A DNA stretch of 64,000 nucleotides from positions 1-64,000 of the forward strand of contig JADJYV010000009.1 of NCBI GenBank assembly GCA_016719575.1, given 5' to 3'. Within the stretch, counting starts at the first letter, position 1, and each line of letters begins with the position of its first letter. The position numbers and the translations under genes are program-made. A model generated the notes under the pieces. The model ran no database searches, was not told the DNA's origin, and saw only the letters and a list, made by a program, of their open reading frames with translations. The DNA is from Pseudobdellovibrionaceae bacterium. GTDB taxonomy: Bacteria > Bdellovibrionota > Bdellovibrionia > Bdellovibrionales > Bdellovibrionaceae. Below, piece after piece: positions 43,994-53,000 of the stretch.

Positions 43994-44293
43994 TTATTGA
44001 GGAATATTCTCGGCAATCAATTCAGCAGATAGAATTCTACAATCGTTATTTCGGATCTTTACTAAATACCAGTCCTTGGTTTTCTGGTAGTAAGGCTGAA
44101 CGTTAACTGTTGTAAACATTGAGTCCTCACTTTTCAAACCCCCATAATACGCCGTGATGCCCTTCATATCTTCAATCGCAACAATGGCTTTAATGACCTG
44201 CCGAGCAGATTTCATTATATCGCAGGAACCAGCAAAAGAAGGATTAGATATTGCGAATAATCCCAAACAAACCAAAAAATTTAACTTTTTCAT
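43994..44293 (-). CDS. Small secreted protein, unknown function
   Basis: 99 residues from ATG 44293, with GGAGAATGT upstream and a signal peptide (Leu-Asn-Phe-Leu-Val-Cys-Leu-Gly-Leu-Phe-Ala ... Ser-Phe-Ala-Gly). Mature domain about 80 residues with two Cys. A longer frame to 44395 would hide the signal and is rejected. No family recognised. Confidence 0.7.
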   Translation of the reverse strand: MKKLNFLVCLGLFAISNPSFAGSCDIMKSARQVIKAIVAIEDMKGITAYYGGLKSEDSMFTTVNVQPYYQKTKDWYLVKIRNNDCRILSAELIAENIPQ

Positions 44294-44605
44294 ACATTCT
44301 CCATTTGAAGTCCTGTCGTAATACAGAAAACTTTTACAGGCAGCAGTTTTTAAAGGCAATTTAAAAAAGCGCGCATCCCCTAAAGACGCTCCCAACAGGA
44401 CATCAATTCGTCATGCGGTTCCGCAGTTGGAAGTAGGTTTATCCCCCAGAAAATAAAATAATAATGATTCTTGGTAGTGGCTGCGGTGGTCTTGAAACCC
44501 ACTTTATTGGACATGAGCTTTTCTTCAGACCAAATCAAAAGACCACACGAGTGAGAAGCGCCAGATGATCTGACACCTCATTCAATAGAGCAGATCTTTA
44601 AATGT

Positions 44606-46141
44606 TTAGCCCTGATGCAGGGAAACACCTTTAATTCGGATGCCGATGTCATCCCACTTGAAGCCATGTTTTTGCTCAAAGTTCACAATTTCCGTAAAGT
44701 AGGCATTTTTATGCAAAGTCTTTAGAACCGCCGTTTGCTTCGTGAACTTCGCAAATGCAATTGCATGAGGAAAGCAGAAAGCCCATTTACTTTCTTCCGC
44801 TACAAGATCAACGACTGGCTTAGGTGCAATTTTTTGAAATTCAAGCCAGTTGGCATCTTGGTCGCGTTGGACAATCTTGTTTTTATTCATGCAAACCCGA
44901 CGGAGCGAATTACTTCTGGCAAAATCCCATCCCGTATATTCCGAAACTATTTTAATGATGTCCTCGTGATAGATGACAGTTCCATAATTCGGCTTCAACC
45001 AAGCCTCGATTTTCTCTGAAAGAAAACCATATGAAAACGGTTTTGCTTTGGCTTGGCGGTACAAGTTGATTCTGTCGACATTTTCTTGCGAGTGCGGACG
45101 CCAAAGTGCCGTGATATTAATAATGTCTCTGAAGCTAAAAACCTTCTGGCCTTTGAAGTGTTCTGTAATTTTAGCAAGGCCTAGATATTCAGGTAAAAAT
45201 CGTTCGTAATTCATAACGAGAGCGTCTTCTGAAAAATCGAATTGAAATATTTTTTCTAGATCGAGATTTTTAAAAGGGTTCAAGACTGTATCAGAATCAT
45301 CTTCAATATTATCGTAGTTAATCACTTGCCCAATAGCTTTGTGAGTATTTTGAACGACATCAATCAGGGGCATTTTGAAAGCCTGAATTTCTCCGTACGT
45401 CAGTGATTTGTTCATTTCGCGGCAAAAATCGACGAACTCTTGTCCGCGCTCGTACTCAACATCAATGTGAAAAAATGGGGCTTGTGTTGAAAGCCGTTCG
45501 GGAATCATTTCATATTTAAGAGGGTCGACTTCTGAGAATCCAAGCCCAAAAAATGACATGCTGGCAGGTGAACTTCCACGCGCCGTTCCCAAAGTGAGGT
45601 TTTTGGCTTTAGCAAACTCCATGCACTTTTTAACCGCTTCAATGAATTCCCCAACTTGTGGGTGAACATCGAGCCAGGTATCGCGCTTCAAATAAGCTAA
45701 AGCTGAGTCCGTTACCCCGTTGTAGCGACTGCGAAGGCCACTCATAACTTGTTCTTTAATGCTATCCATGTAGAGGTTCCTTTCCGTTTCGGTGAGAGTT
45801 TCACCTGTATCAATTTTGTTTGAGACGGAAAGGAGATTTTGTACACGCTCACGACGTTCTTCGAGGTTATCAATTTCCTGTTCTATTTCTAAAAGTCGCT
45901 CATTCAAACGAGTCTTCAAATCGGAATCGGAAAAGCTGATAATTATCTTGATGTCCTCAAGGCTGAAACCCAGCCCTTGCAAATCCCGAATGCGCTTCAT
46001 CCGTTCGAGCAAATTTTGACTATAAAATCGGTAATTGTTTTCTCCACGAGTGGAAGCTGGCAGAAGGCCAATAGACTCGTAATAGCGCACTGTGCGCGCT
46101 GAGACCTGAGCCATGTCTGCAAACTGTCCAATCGAAAGCAT
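44606..46141 (-). CDS. MerR-type regulator fused to a degenerate DnaE (Pol III alpha) core
   Basis: 511 residues from ATG 46141 (AAGGA nearby; upstream Met codons to 46213 are possible). Residues 1-75 are a MerR HTH (Thr-Val-Arg-Tyr-Tyr-Glu-Ser-Ile-Gly-Leu-Leu), followed by the usual coiled coil (about 75-110). From about 150 to the end it follows C-family DNA polymerases: Ala-Arg-Gly-Ser-Ser-Pro-Ala-Ser-Met (compare Gly-Arg-Gly-Ser-Ala-Ala), Glu-Val-Asp-Pro-Leu, His-Ile-Asp-Val-Glu, Thr-Ala-Leu-Trp-Arg-Pro, Tyr-Gly-Thr-Val-Ile-Tyr-His-Glu-Asp, Ser-Leu-Arg-Arg-Val and His-Ala-Ile-Ala-Phe-Ala. Of the catalytic Asp triad the first is His, the second is kept and the third looks lost. About 130 residues of the fingers and the PHP and OB domains are absent. 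Probably a polymerase-derived sensor or DNA-binding scaffold; function unknown. Confidence 0.8.
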   Translation of the reverse strand: MLSIGQFADMAQVSARTVRYYESIGLLPASTRGENNYRFYSQNLLERMKRIRDLQGLGFSLEDIKIIISFSDSDLKTRLNERLLEIEQEIDNLEERRERVQNLLSVSNKIDTGETLTETERNLYMDSIKEQVMSGLRSRYNGVTDSALAYLKRDTWLDVHPQVGEFIEAVKKCMEFAKAKNLTLGTARGSSPASMSFFGLGFSEVDPLKYEMIPERLSTQAPFFHIDVEYERGQEFVDFCREMNKSLTYGEIQAFKMPLIDVVQNTHKAIGQVINYDNIEDDSDTVLNPFKNLDLEKIFQFDFSEDALVMNYERFLPEYLGLAKITEHFKGQKVFSFRDIINITALWRPHSQENVDRINLYRQAKAKPFSYGFLSEKIEAWLKPNYGTVIYHEDIIKIVSEYTGWDFARSNSLRRVCMNKNKIVQRDQDANWLEFQKIAPKPVVDLVAEESKWAFCFPHAIAFAKFTKQTAVLKTLHKNAYFTEIVNFEQKHGFKWDDIGIRIKGVSLHQG

Positions 46142-46463
46142 TGTAGATTTCCTTCCCATCCATTTCATCATGGAGTTTGACGTAACGGCAAGGTCAACAG
46201 GGCGAGACGACAAATTTGAGATTTATTTTATTCGAACCAAAAGTATCTTGTGAATTCAGTGACTTGTAAGATGAAATGGAGCAGAAAAAAATTGGCGTTC
46301 CGAACTGGATTTGTTCAGAACCGCCATCATCCAAATTGCTGCCTAAAACGCCGTTAGTATCTAATTGGCGGCCCTACCCATAAAAGCGTAAATGACACCA
46401 TGCAGACTGATGCTAAGTGCTTATAGGGCTTAACCAAATAGTAAGTTCATGTAAAAATAAGTC
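46142..46463. other. Divergent intergenic region with dispersed repeat
   Basis: About 320 bases between the MerR-DnaE gene and the divergent CxxCH gene. It holds a dispersed-repeat copy at 46271-46320. ATCTT and AAGAT spaced 18 bases apart near 46247-46274 are a weak MerR-operator candidate only. Confidence 0.4.
46271..46320 (+). repeat. Dispersed repeat copy (A-rich, ATTGGCG, GAACTGG)
   Basis: AAATGGAGCAG, a run of A, ATTGGCGTTCC and GAACTGG in the same order as the copies at 53001, 57386 and 61941, plus the inverted copy at 551-600. Confidence 0.45.
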
Positions 46464-48692
46464 ATGGCTTTTAAAGTGATCTTCAAATTATTGGCGTTGC
46501 CATTGGTCCTGGGCTTTTATGCGGACTCCTCCTTTGCAGAGCCAGTTGTTTATATCCTCGATACTCAAACCCTCAACGACCTTGAAAGTTCTGGCTTTAG
46601 TATCAATGAAACTTTAGGACAGACAAAATCACTCAACCGCACCTCTGACCTTTTTAAATCTAACGAGGCTTATCGCAGCTTTGCAGAGACAATCGGAAAA
46701 ACCCTTCCTCATGACAAAAAGACCGATCAACTCCCTGATGCGATTCCCGAAAATTCTGGTGACGTGCCCGATATGGTACGGCGACTTCGGGGATTTGAAG
46801 ACAAAGGATCTCGATCGAAAAAAGATCTGAAAAGAGGTTTCATTATCCGCCGTGTGGCAAACAATTCACAGTATCCTTATTTCGTAGAGCGAGATGGTGA
46901 TGAGCCTCGGCATTTCGATACTCGTTGGTTAAATTCCGAATATGGATATTTGAAGTTGATTGCGGTGGCCAACCGTATGGATCGCAGCGACATAACGAAG
47001 GACTCTTGCGGAGAAGTCCGTTTTATTTATCGATTGAGTTATAAGTCCAAAAAATCAACATCGAGTCTTCCATTCTTTGTGAATGTCATTCACCAGTATC
47101 TCAAACAAGATTCCTGCGCGAGTTTTGCGAAAACTTGGGATGCTTCAGTGACGAGTGCTAAGGCTTTGAAGGGCGGCCCTCTTAAGAATCTTGCTTTCAG
47201 GCAGCTAGAAGTGAATGTTCAATCTTTGCGGTTCACTTCGGGCTATATGCACGATTTCGGCGGACAGGCGATGTACATGCAGCGAGTGTTTCGCAAAACA
47301 GGTACGCGGCTTGAGCCCGTGGAGCTTGAGAATACGCCGGATGTTCTTGCAATCAAAAAAGATCCAACTCTTTTGAAGCGATTTGTTGAATATTTAAAGA
47401 AGCCAGAGAATCTGAATCAACTAGATCTTGGTGTTTTGAATATCAACTTTGATCCCAAGTTTCTAGCGAAGCTTTCCATATCTTGGTCAACATTAGGCCG
47501 AGCCAGAACTGCGAATCGTCCCTATACAGAATTATTTCGTGAAAATCGTGCTCTTGTCGAAACCATCGATATTTCAAAACTAAAATACATCAAGAGCCAT
47601 GATGCTCTCATTGAGCGGTTGAATAATCTGACGTGCATGGGCTGTCACCAATCTGGAGGGACGGCAGGTTTTCACGTGCTTGGCCAAGCGGACGACGCTT
47701 TCTCTCATCCTTTTAACCGGCAACAACAAGCACTTTCTCCTCATGCTTCAGCAGAGATCTCGCGAAGGATGGCATGGTTGAGAAATGTAGCTTCGGAGCA
47801 AGAACCCAATCGCTTTCGACCTCACTCTACATTTTCTTCCGCTGATTGGAGTGCAAACTCGGGAGTTCCGAAATTCGCTAATTTGAATGTAGGACAGCTT
47901 TGCTTTGCCGAAGCAGAAACGTTTTCTCAGCAACCTGCTTGCGGAGACCCAAAAGGAAGATCGGTTGAATGTCAAAAAACCGTATTGACCCAAGGAAGGA
48001 AAGTCCCTTTGGGCGAATGCGTTTTAAAGGAAACAGTGAATTCCGCAGGTCATGCTTGTTGGAAGGGCGAAATTAAAGAAAGTTCGACGGCTCACCCTGA
48101 ACGAAATCCTCCCGGTTTTAATTTCTTTGCTTTTGAGGATAAGTGGCAGCTTTCTGGCGGAATTTTTAAGGACCCAAAACCGTATGGCTGTGTTCTCCCT
48201 CAAAGTGGTGCTCCATTAGGTAGAATGAGTCGGCGCTGTACCTTGGAAGAAGAAAACTTCGAGGTAGATTTTGCCAAGGGAATTCCAGACGAGCTTTGCG
48301 CAAATCAAGGCGGCTCTGGTTTTGACATGTGTGCGGCAAGTGGAGACTCCGGCGCGTGTCTTGAAACCAAAGTTGCGAGGTCCTTGCTCGATACATGCAG
48401 CGAAACCCGATCTTGTCGTGAAGACTACATCTGTCAGAAGTTTCCTGACTACAACAAGATCTCTGTTAAAAATTACGTTCGCAAAAAGGGAGATCAGCTC
48501 ATTAACTTGAGCCAACCTTCTAAGATTCGAGGCGATGCCATCGCAGAAGCCCGTCGCCGTGGAATCGGGTTTTGCGTTCCAACTTATTTTCTTTTCAACA
48601 TGAGGCTAGATGGTCATCCAAGTCCTGTAACGGGGCTTCCGCCAGGTGAGCCCAAGTATGATCGCAGCCAACCGCTTCGGGGGTATAAATGA
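46464..48692 (+). CDS. Large exported protein with a single CxxCH haem motif
   Basis: 742 residues with a signal peptide (Leu-Leu-Ala-Leu-Pro-Leu-Val-Leu-Gly-Phe-Tyr-Ala ... Phe-Ala). One Cys-Met-Gly-Cys-His near residue 393 is a c-type haem attachment site followed by Gln-Ser-Gly-Gly-Thr-Ala-Gly. The C-terminal third is Cys-rich, probably disulphide-bonded. Overall resembles uncharacterised deltaproteobacterial periplasmic proteins. Overlaps the VanX-domain gene by four bases, so the two products are made together. Confidence 0.8.
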   Translation: MAFKVIFKLLALPLVLGFYADSSFAEPVVYILDTQTLNDLESSGFSINETLGQTKSLNRTSDLFKSNEAYRSFAETIGKTLPHDKKTDQLPDAIPENSGDVPDMVRRLRGFEDKGSRSKKDLKRGFIIRRVANNSQYPYFVERDGDEPRHFDTRWLNSEYGYLKLIAVANRMDRSDITKDSCGEVRFIYRLSYKSKKSTSSLPFFVNVIHQYLKQDSCASFAKTWDASVTSAKALKGGPLKNLAFRQLEVNVQSLRFTSGYMHDFGGQAMYMQRVFRKTGTRLEPVELENTPDVLAIKKDPTLLKRFVEYLKKPENLNQLDLGVLNINFDPKFLAKLSISWSTLGRARTANRPYTELFRENRALVETIDISKLKYIKSHDALIERLNNLTCMGCHQSGGTAGFHVLGQADDAFSHPFNRQQQALSPHASAEISRRMAWLRNVASEQEPNRFRPHSTFSSADWSANSGVPKFANLNVGQLCFAEAETFSQQPACGDPKGRSVECQKTVLTQGRKVPLGECVLKETVNSAGHACWKGEIKESSTAHPERNPPGFNFFAFEDKWQLSGGIFKDPKPYGCVLPQSGAPLGRMSRRCTLEEENFEVDFAKGIPDELCANQGGSGFDMCAASGDSGACLETKVARSLLDTCSETRSCREDYICQKFPDYNKISVKNYVRKKGDQLINLSQPSKIRGDAIAEARRRGIGFCVPTYFLFNMRLDGHPSPVTGLPPGEPKYDRSQPLRGYK

Positions 48693-50548
48693 AATTTCTT
48701 GTTGCCTTACTAATTTCCGTTACCGGACATGTGGGTTTTGCACAGGACTACGCCCTTGATGATGCTCACAACCATGACGGCACTCATGTTGAAGGTCAAA
48801 CCGATTGCGGTAGCAACTATATGTTTCCGGGCGATATTGCTCGGCTTGGATCGCACTCTTTTTTGATTTTGGGTGAAGATGGACCTGATCATTTATTACT
48901 TGATCATCGTTCAGGAACACCGCCTCACACCTATCAGTTCATTCTTCGAGTTCGAGTGGACGCCAATGAGATGGCTATTTACCGTAAGCTGTTGAAAGAA
49001 ACGAAAGTCGCATTGCCCGCAGTAACCACGATCTTTTTTGATAAGACAGGCAAACAAGTGGATAGGACATTCTTTTGTCTACCGGATCTGAAGAAAATAT
49101 TTGGACCGGAGCAAAAGCCAAATGATGCGTACTCTAAATTATTTCCCATTCGCGCTTCTTGGCAGAAGGACGCTGATTTTGAAGGCGCGTTTCCCATCAA
49201 ACAAACGGTCGCACCCGAAGATCCGCTCATCCTTGAGCGCAAAGACGTAGAGATTGTACTGTATCGCTATTTGCCTTCTTATCTTGAGCAATCCAGTTTT
49301 CGCAAAATGCTTAAGACTCGAGGAAGTCAATTTACTTCAATATTGAGTCACGCTCCTATTCGTGCTGACGAGCCCGCAGAAAGTGCGGCCAAAAGATCCT
49401 CATACATTAAGTCGGGAGCCTTTGAATCAAATGGTGAAACCTGCCAGAGCGATTACTACTTGAAAAGTGTGCGCCCACCGAAAACAAAGCATGGATTCCT
49501 ATTGCTTGCTGAAAATGGGAAGAACTCGGTATTGGCGGTTCACCTTTATGATCAGTCGCCTCAAAACTATCAGACCACTCTTAACTTTGAGCTTACGGAT
49601 GAGCAAATGAAAGTCTTCCGCCAGGCACGACAAGAATCCAAAACGCCATTACTCTTTATGCCCACTCAATATTTCTGTATGGCCGAGCTAAAGGATCTCG
49701 TAAAACGCCAAGCTTTGAATTTGAAAGGAACAATCTATAGGAATTCTGAGTATGAGGGATTTCGGTTGGGTCAGCCATCCGGCGAATTGGATCTGGCTAG
49801 TAGTAAAGTGAAAGTCCTCGTGAATCGGATTCTACAAAGTCTTATGAACCCTCAATCTGTGGCTCGGGATGTGTTCGGAGTCGTTGATCTAAGGTCGGTC
49901 AATGCAGATATTTTTATTGAGGCGGCCTATTCGAGGGACTGGAATTTTATCGGCAAACCCGTGGACGGCTATCTCGCAAATAGGTGTTATTTAACTTCAA
50001 AGGCTGCGAAGGCTTTGAGCGAAGTCCAGAAGGAAGTTTCAAAGCTGGGATATTCATTGCTTGTTTTTGATTGTTACAGACCTCAACGGGCGGTTAATCA
50101 GTTTGTGAGTTGGACGAAGGATGCTTCAGACTCAAAAATGCAGTCCATCTTTTATCCCGATGAGCCCAAAAAAGATCTAATTAAGCGCGGTTATATTGAC
50201 GCTAAGTCAGGACACAGCCGTGCCAGCACTGTCGATTTAACTCTCGTCCGCACAGGTAAATTTCAATCAAAGGATTTCTATCAAAAAGCGAAGGTCGTCA
50301 GCGATTGTCGTAAGTCTCAAAAAGTTGGAGATACTGGACAAGTTGATATGGGCACCGCATTTGATTGCTTCAGCGAACTTGCGCACACGACGAACCCTTC
50401 TATTCCTGAAGAATCGCAGAAGCATCGGCAAATCCTAAAAGCAGCGATGGAAAAGCAAGGATTCACAAACTATCCAAAAGAGTGGTGGCACTTCGTCTTA
50501 AAGGACGAACCTTACAAGAGTGATTACTTTGATTTTGAAGTTCAGTAG
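48689..50548 (+). CDS. VanX-type D-Ala-D-Ala dipeptidase with two N-terminal repeat domains
   Basis: 619 residues with a signal peptide. About 390-619 form an M15D dipeptidase: Phe-Asp-Cys-Tyr-Arg-Pro-Gln-Arg-Ala, Ser-Gly-His-Ser-Arg-Ala-Ser-Thr-Val-Asp (zinc His and Asp) and Glu-Trp-Trp-His (Glu base and zinc His). VanX enzymes hydrolyse D-Ala-D-Ala. Before it lie two similar units (about 25-145 and 240-345), each with Phe-Leu-Ile-Leu-Gly-Glu-Asp-Gly or Phe-Leu-Leu-Leu-Ala-Glu-Asn-Gly, then a Tyr-Gln strand, and Phe-Cys-Leu/Met ... Leu-Lys. Normal VanX is about 200 residues, so the tandem extension is unusual. Confidence 0.88.
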   Translation: MKFLVALLISVTGHVGFAQDYALDDAHNHDGTHVEGQTDCGSNYMFPGDIARLGSHSFLILGEDGPDHLLLDHRSGTPPHTYQFILRVRVDANEMAIYRKLLKETKVALPAVTTIFFDKTGKQVDRTFFCLPDLKKIFGPEQKPNDAYSKLFPIRASWQKDADFEGAFPIKQTVAPEDPLILERKDVEIVLYRYLPSYLEQSSFRKMLKTRGSQFTSILSHAPIRADEPAESAAKRSSYIKSGAFESNGETCQSDYYLKSVRPPKTKHGFLLLAENGKNSVLAVHLYDQSPQNYQTTLNFELTDEQMKVFRQARQESKTPLLFMPTQYFCMAELKDLVKRQALNLKGTIYRNSEYEGFRLGQPSGELDLASSKVKVLVNRILQSLMNPQSVARDVFGVVDLRSVNADIFIEAAYSRDWNFIGKPVDGYLANRCYLTSKAAKALSEVQKEVSKLGYSLLVFDCYRPQRAVNQFVSWTKDASDSKMQSIFYPDEPKKDLIKRGYIDAKSGHSRASTVDLTLVRTGKFQSKDFYQKAKVVSDCRKSQKVGDTGQVDMGTAFDCFSELAHTTNPSIPEESQKHRQILKAAMEKQGFTNYPKEWWHFVLKDEPYKSDYFDFEVQ

Positions 50549-51140
50549 TTACTGGCCTGGTTGCTTGGGACCGACTTCCCAAGGCAATGTTCGAAAGCCT
50601 AGTTTAAGAAGTTGGTCGCTCGCCATCACAGGGATTTTCTTTTTGTTAAATTAGTCAACTCAACCTAATTATATTATAAATTATTTAAGCAATGGAAGAA
50701 AGTTCAGAAATTTAAAATATTGCAGATTTGAATTCCTTCGTGCCAGATAATCGTCCCACCCGTTGCGACAAGCTGTTCGTTCTCGAACAATCCAATGAAT
50801 GGAAGCTCGAGCATCCAACTGGAGAAAATCGTCTCGGGGTAATGCTGCTGAAAAAAAATTTTTCGACTTCGAAATCATCGGCATTCAAAATTCTGCATTG
50901 GGCGTCAGTGAACGAAGAATCCGCATTATCAAGACGGTAATAGAGAAGACCATCGAGCTTCAAGAAACGCTCATCGCAGGAAGATAGTAACGATGCAGCC
51001 TATTGTTCACTCACCCATTGGAGATCGCTTTGAGTCCATCTTGACGTAGGAAGAATTTTTTTTGAAATATCCATTGATAGCTCCTTTTTCTTTACCTATG
51101 TTTCCATTGACGCCAGCTATCACGAAAGTTGGATTGCTAA
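50549..51140. other. Gene-free stretch, possible decayed gene
   Basis: About 590 bases. Minus-strand frames in 50681-50963 give protein-like fragments (Leu-Asp-Gly-Leu-Leu-Tyr-Tyr-Arg-Leu-Asp-Asn) broken at a run of A at about 50851-50858, but no family could be named. Otherwise AT-rich. Confidence 0.35.
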
Positions 51141-51740
51141 TCAACGAGCGACCTCAAGCCAAATTTCATTACGTCTTAAAAACCAGATTTGAAATGGTGA
51201 ATTAAAACGTGCAAAGATAGGCTCACCAGTCGTTTTGACATTGTTTTTCAAAAGTTCTGATTTAAACTCGGCAAGCTTGGATTTATAACGACTCTCAGAC
51301 CACGAACCTGAATAACTAAAAACAGCCACAGCACGAGGGTCAATTTTTCTTAAATGCACTCGGGCATCAATAGGTTCGGGCAGTGTCTCCATTGTAAAGC
51401 TGTCTGGCATAGTGAATTGGACCAGCTGTCCGCGCGCATCTTGCATTTGACTGACCGGAGCAGTCATCGCAATTTTTTCAGATGTTGACTGTTGAGCAAC
51501 GGGGGCCGTCATATCAATTTTTACTTTCGATTTGTTGTTGCCAAAAATATAGTCGGCTAAAATGCGAAAGGCTTTATTTCCGGCCTCGTCAAAATCGGCT
51601 TCAACCAAAGTTTCTGCGACGATGGTGGATTCATAAAGTCGAATCTCGTAATTTTCACTTTTGCTTTCAATGCGAAATTTCGGTTCGCTGACGGCCATAG
51701 CTACTCCTGAGTATAGGATAAAGAAAATGAGCTTAAACAA
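51141..51740 (-). CDS. SOUL haem-binding family protein, exported
   Basis: 199 residues with an N-terminal signal peptide (Leu-Ile-Phe-Phe-Ile-Leu-Tyr-Ser-Gly-Val-Ala-Met-Ala). SOUL/HBP family features: Tyr-Glu-Ile-Arg-Leu-Tyr-Glu near residue 31, Phe-Arg-Ile-Leu-Ala-Asp-Tyr-Ile-Phe-Gly-Asn-Asn, two copies of Met-Thr-Ala-Pro-Val, and Phe-Asn-Ser-Pro-Phe. Function of bacterial SOUL proteins is unclear. Stands alone. Confidence 0.93.
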   Translation of the reverse strand: MFKLIFFILYSGVAMAVSEPKFRIESKSENYEIRLYESTIVAETLVEADFDEAGNKAFRILADYIFGNNKSKVKIDMTAPVAQQSTSEKIAMTAPVSQMQDARGQLVQFTMPDSFTMETLPEPIDARVHLRKIDPRAVAVFSYSGSWSESRYKSKLAEFKSELLKNNVKTTGEPIFARFNSPFQIWFLRRNEIWLEVAR

Positions 51741-51855
51741 TTTATACCTCCTTGGCCATCTCAGTTTTTACTGAATTAATAATAAAGCCTGAGTTGAAGG
51801 CCTTTTCTGCCAGCGTCTTTATTCTCGCTCATTGATTTCTCCTTGGCAAAGGTCC

Positions 51856-52085
51856 TTAATCCTTGACCGCAAAGTTTATTATAGCGGTTGTTGTTTCGTG
51901 AGGCTTTTCTCTTTGAACGGAGGCACCGCATTTTATGACTTCCAAATACTCAAAATCAGGCCTGATAGCCTTGAAGTCAGCAGCTGTTGAAGGCTTGTTG
52001 TCCCCAAAGTTTTCGTATTCAGAGCCAAAGACTAAAAGGGCAGGGACGAAAACTTGATCCGCCGAGTCTTTGAACGAACGAAATA
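51856..52085 (-). pseudogene. 3' fragment of an alpha/beta hydrolase
   Basis: The minus-strand frame ending at 51856 carries a hydrolase C-terminus: Val-Phe-Val-Pro-Ala-Leu-Leu-Val-Phe-Gly-Ser-Glu, Phe-Glu-Tyr-Leu-Glu-Val-Ile, then Gly-Ala-Ser-Val-Gln-Arg-Glu-Lys-Pro, where homologues have Gly-His-Ser-Val-Gln-Arg (catalytic His now Ala). No nucleophile domain precedes it; upstream the sequence becomes the nucleotidyltransferase gene in another frame. A chimeric junction near 52085. Confidence 0.5.
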
Positions 52086-52565
52086 GCTGACCGCCCACAA
52101 AACTGATTCTTGGATTTTTATCGGATGTTTCTTGGCGATCATCAGAGCTTGATCGAGATTTTGTTTGTCGTTCCAATGGAAATATCCAGCGAGTCGGTCC
52201 ATCACTGAATGAGTTGGCGTCAAGAGTTGAAGCTTTCCGGCCTTGTTGTTTTGCGTGGCCCATTCCTTGATTGGCATATCGCCGATAGCAAGCGGTGGTT
52301 TGGGGAACTCGACAAAATATTCGGTTTCTGGATGGGTGAAGTGCCGTCCAGAAGATTTTGAAAACCCAATTTCTGTGAGGGCTTTCTCAATATCTTTAAT
52401 GTCGCTTGACGAAATAAAGTCGAGATCTTTGGATTCATACTCATTGTTCGTATAAATCGAAACAACAGCCCCTCCTGAAAGAACCGCATCGATTCCAAAA
52501 TTGAGTAAGCAATCACAAACGATGGAGGCAATTGTTTGAATATCGCTCCGCTTTGTGATTTTCAC
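52032..52565 (-). CDS. Nucleotidyltransferase (AbiEii/DUF6036-like)
   Basis: 177 residues. NTase core with Leu-Ser-Gly-Gly-Ala-Val-Val-Ser-Ile-Tyr (GG motif) and Ser-Lys-Asp-Leu-Asp-Phe-Ile (catalytic Asp pair), then Thr-Pro-Thr-His-Ser-Val-Met-Asp-Arg-Leu. This is the pattern of AbiEii-type toxins and related minimal NTases. The last about 22 residues do not look like the family, and the frame runs into a hydrolase fragment, so the original C-terminus seems replaced. Overlaps the HTH gene by four bases. Confidence 0.75.
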   Translation of the reverse strand: MKITKRSDIQTIASIVCDCLLNFGIDAVLSGGAVVSIYTNNEYESKDLDFISSSDIKDIEKALTEIGFSKSSGRHFTHPETEYFVEFPKPPLAIGDMPIKEWATQNNKAGKLQLLTPTHSVMDRLAGYFHWNDKQNLDQALMIAKKHPIKIQESVLWAVSYFVRSKTRRIKFSSLPF

Positions 52566-52891
52566 AGAGGCTTACCTGTACGTCTAGGACGTTGGCGCTT
52601 GCGATAATATTTTTTGATTTCACCCTCGGGAATGAATTCAAACGATTTTCCCAGAAGGGTTTGAAGTTCTTTACGAAATGGATAGCGAGGATTCCACAGA
52701 AATAGGCGTGTTCGACCTTTGGATTGACTGACAATGACTCCGCCATCCTCAAGGCGCTTCAACTGTTTTTGCACGACACTTAAGCTGATAGAAAAAGTGG
52801 TGGCAATTTCGGAAGCGTAACCCTCATCGTAATTCTGAAGATACAGAAGGACTTTTTCGACAGTGGCATTGCCAAAGATGGATTCGAGCAT
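52562..52891 (-). CDS. Winged-helix protein paired with NTase
   Basis: 109 residues with a winged HTH (Ile-Phe-Gly-Asn-Ala-Thr-Val-Glu-Lys-Val-Leu-Leu-Tyr-Leu, Ser-Glu-Ile-Ala, Val-Val-Gln-Lys-Gln-Leu-Lys-Arg-Leu-Glu) and a basic tail (Lys-Lys-Tyr-Tyr-Arg-Lys-Arg-Gln-Arg). HTH followed by an overlapping NTase resembles AbiE-like antitoxin-toxin order. Could autoregulate the pair. Confidence 0.75.
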   Translation of the reverse strand: MLESIFGNATVEKVLLYLQNYDEGYASEIATTFSISLSVVQKQLKRLEDGGVIVSQSKGRTRLFLWNPRYPFRKELQTLLGKSFEFIPEGEIKKYYRKRQRPRRTGKPL

Positions 52892-53000
52892 GCTTACATT
52901 GTCACCTCTTTTTAAGGTTCCTGAGATGATTAGGAAATTCGGCTAAGGAACGGAAACAATTCGAACTAGACTTTTGATGTAATTTTAATGGCTTAGTGGC

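Noticed and set aside
50681..50963. Overlapping short frames on both strands
   Set aside because: None has a start signal or recognised family; possibly a decayed gene, not callable.
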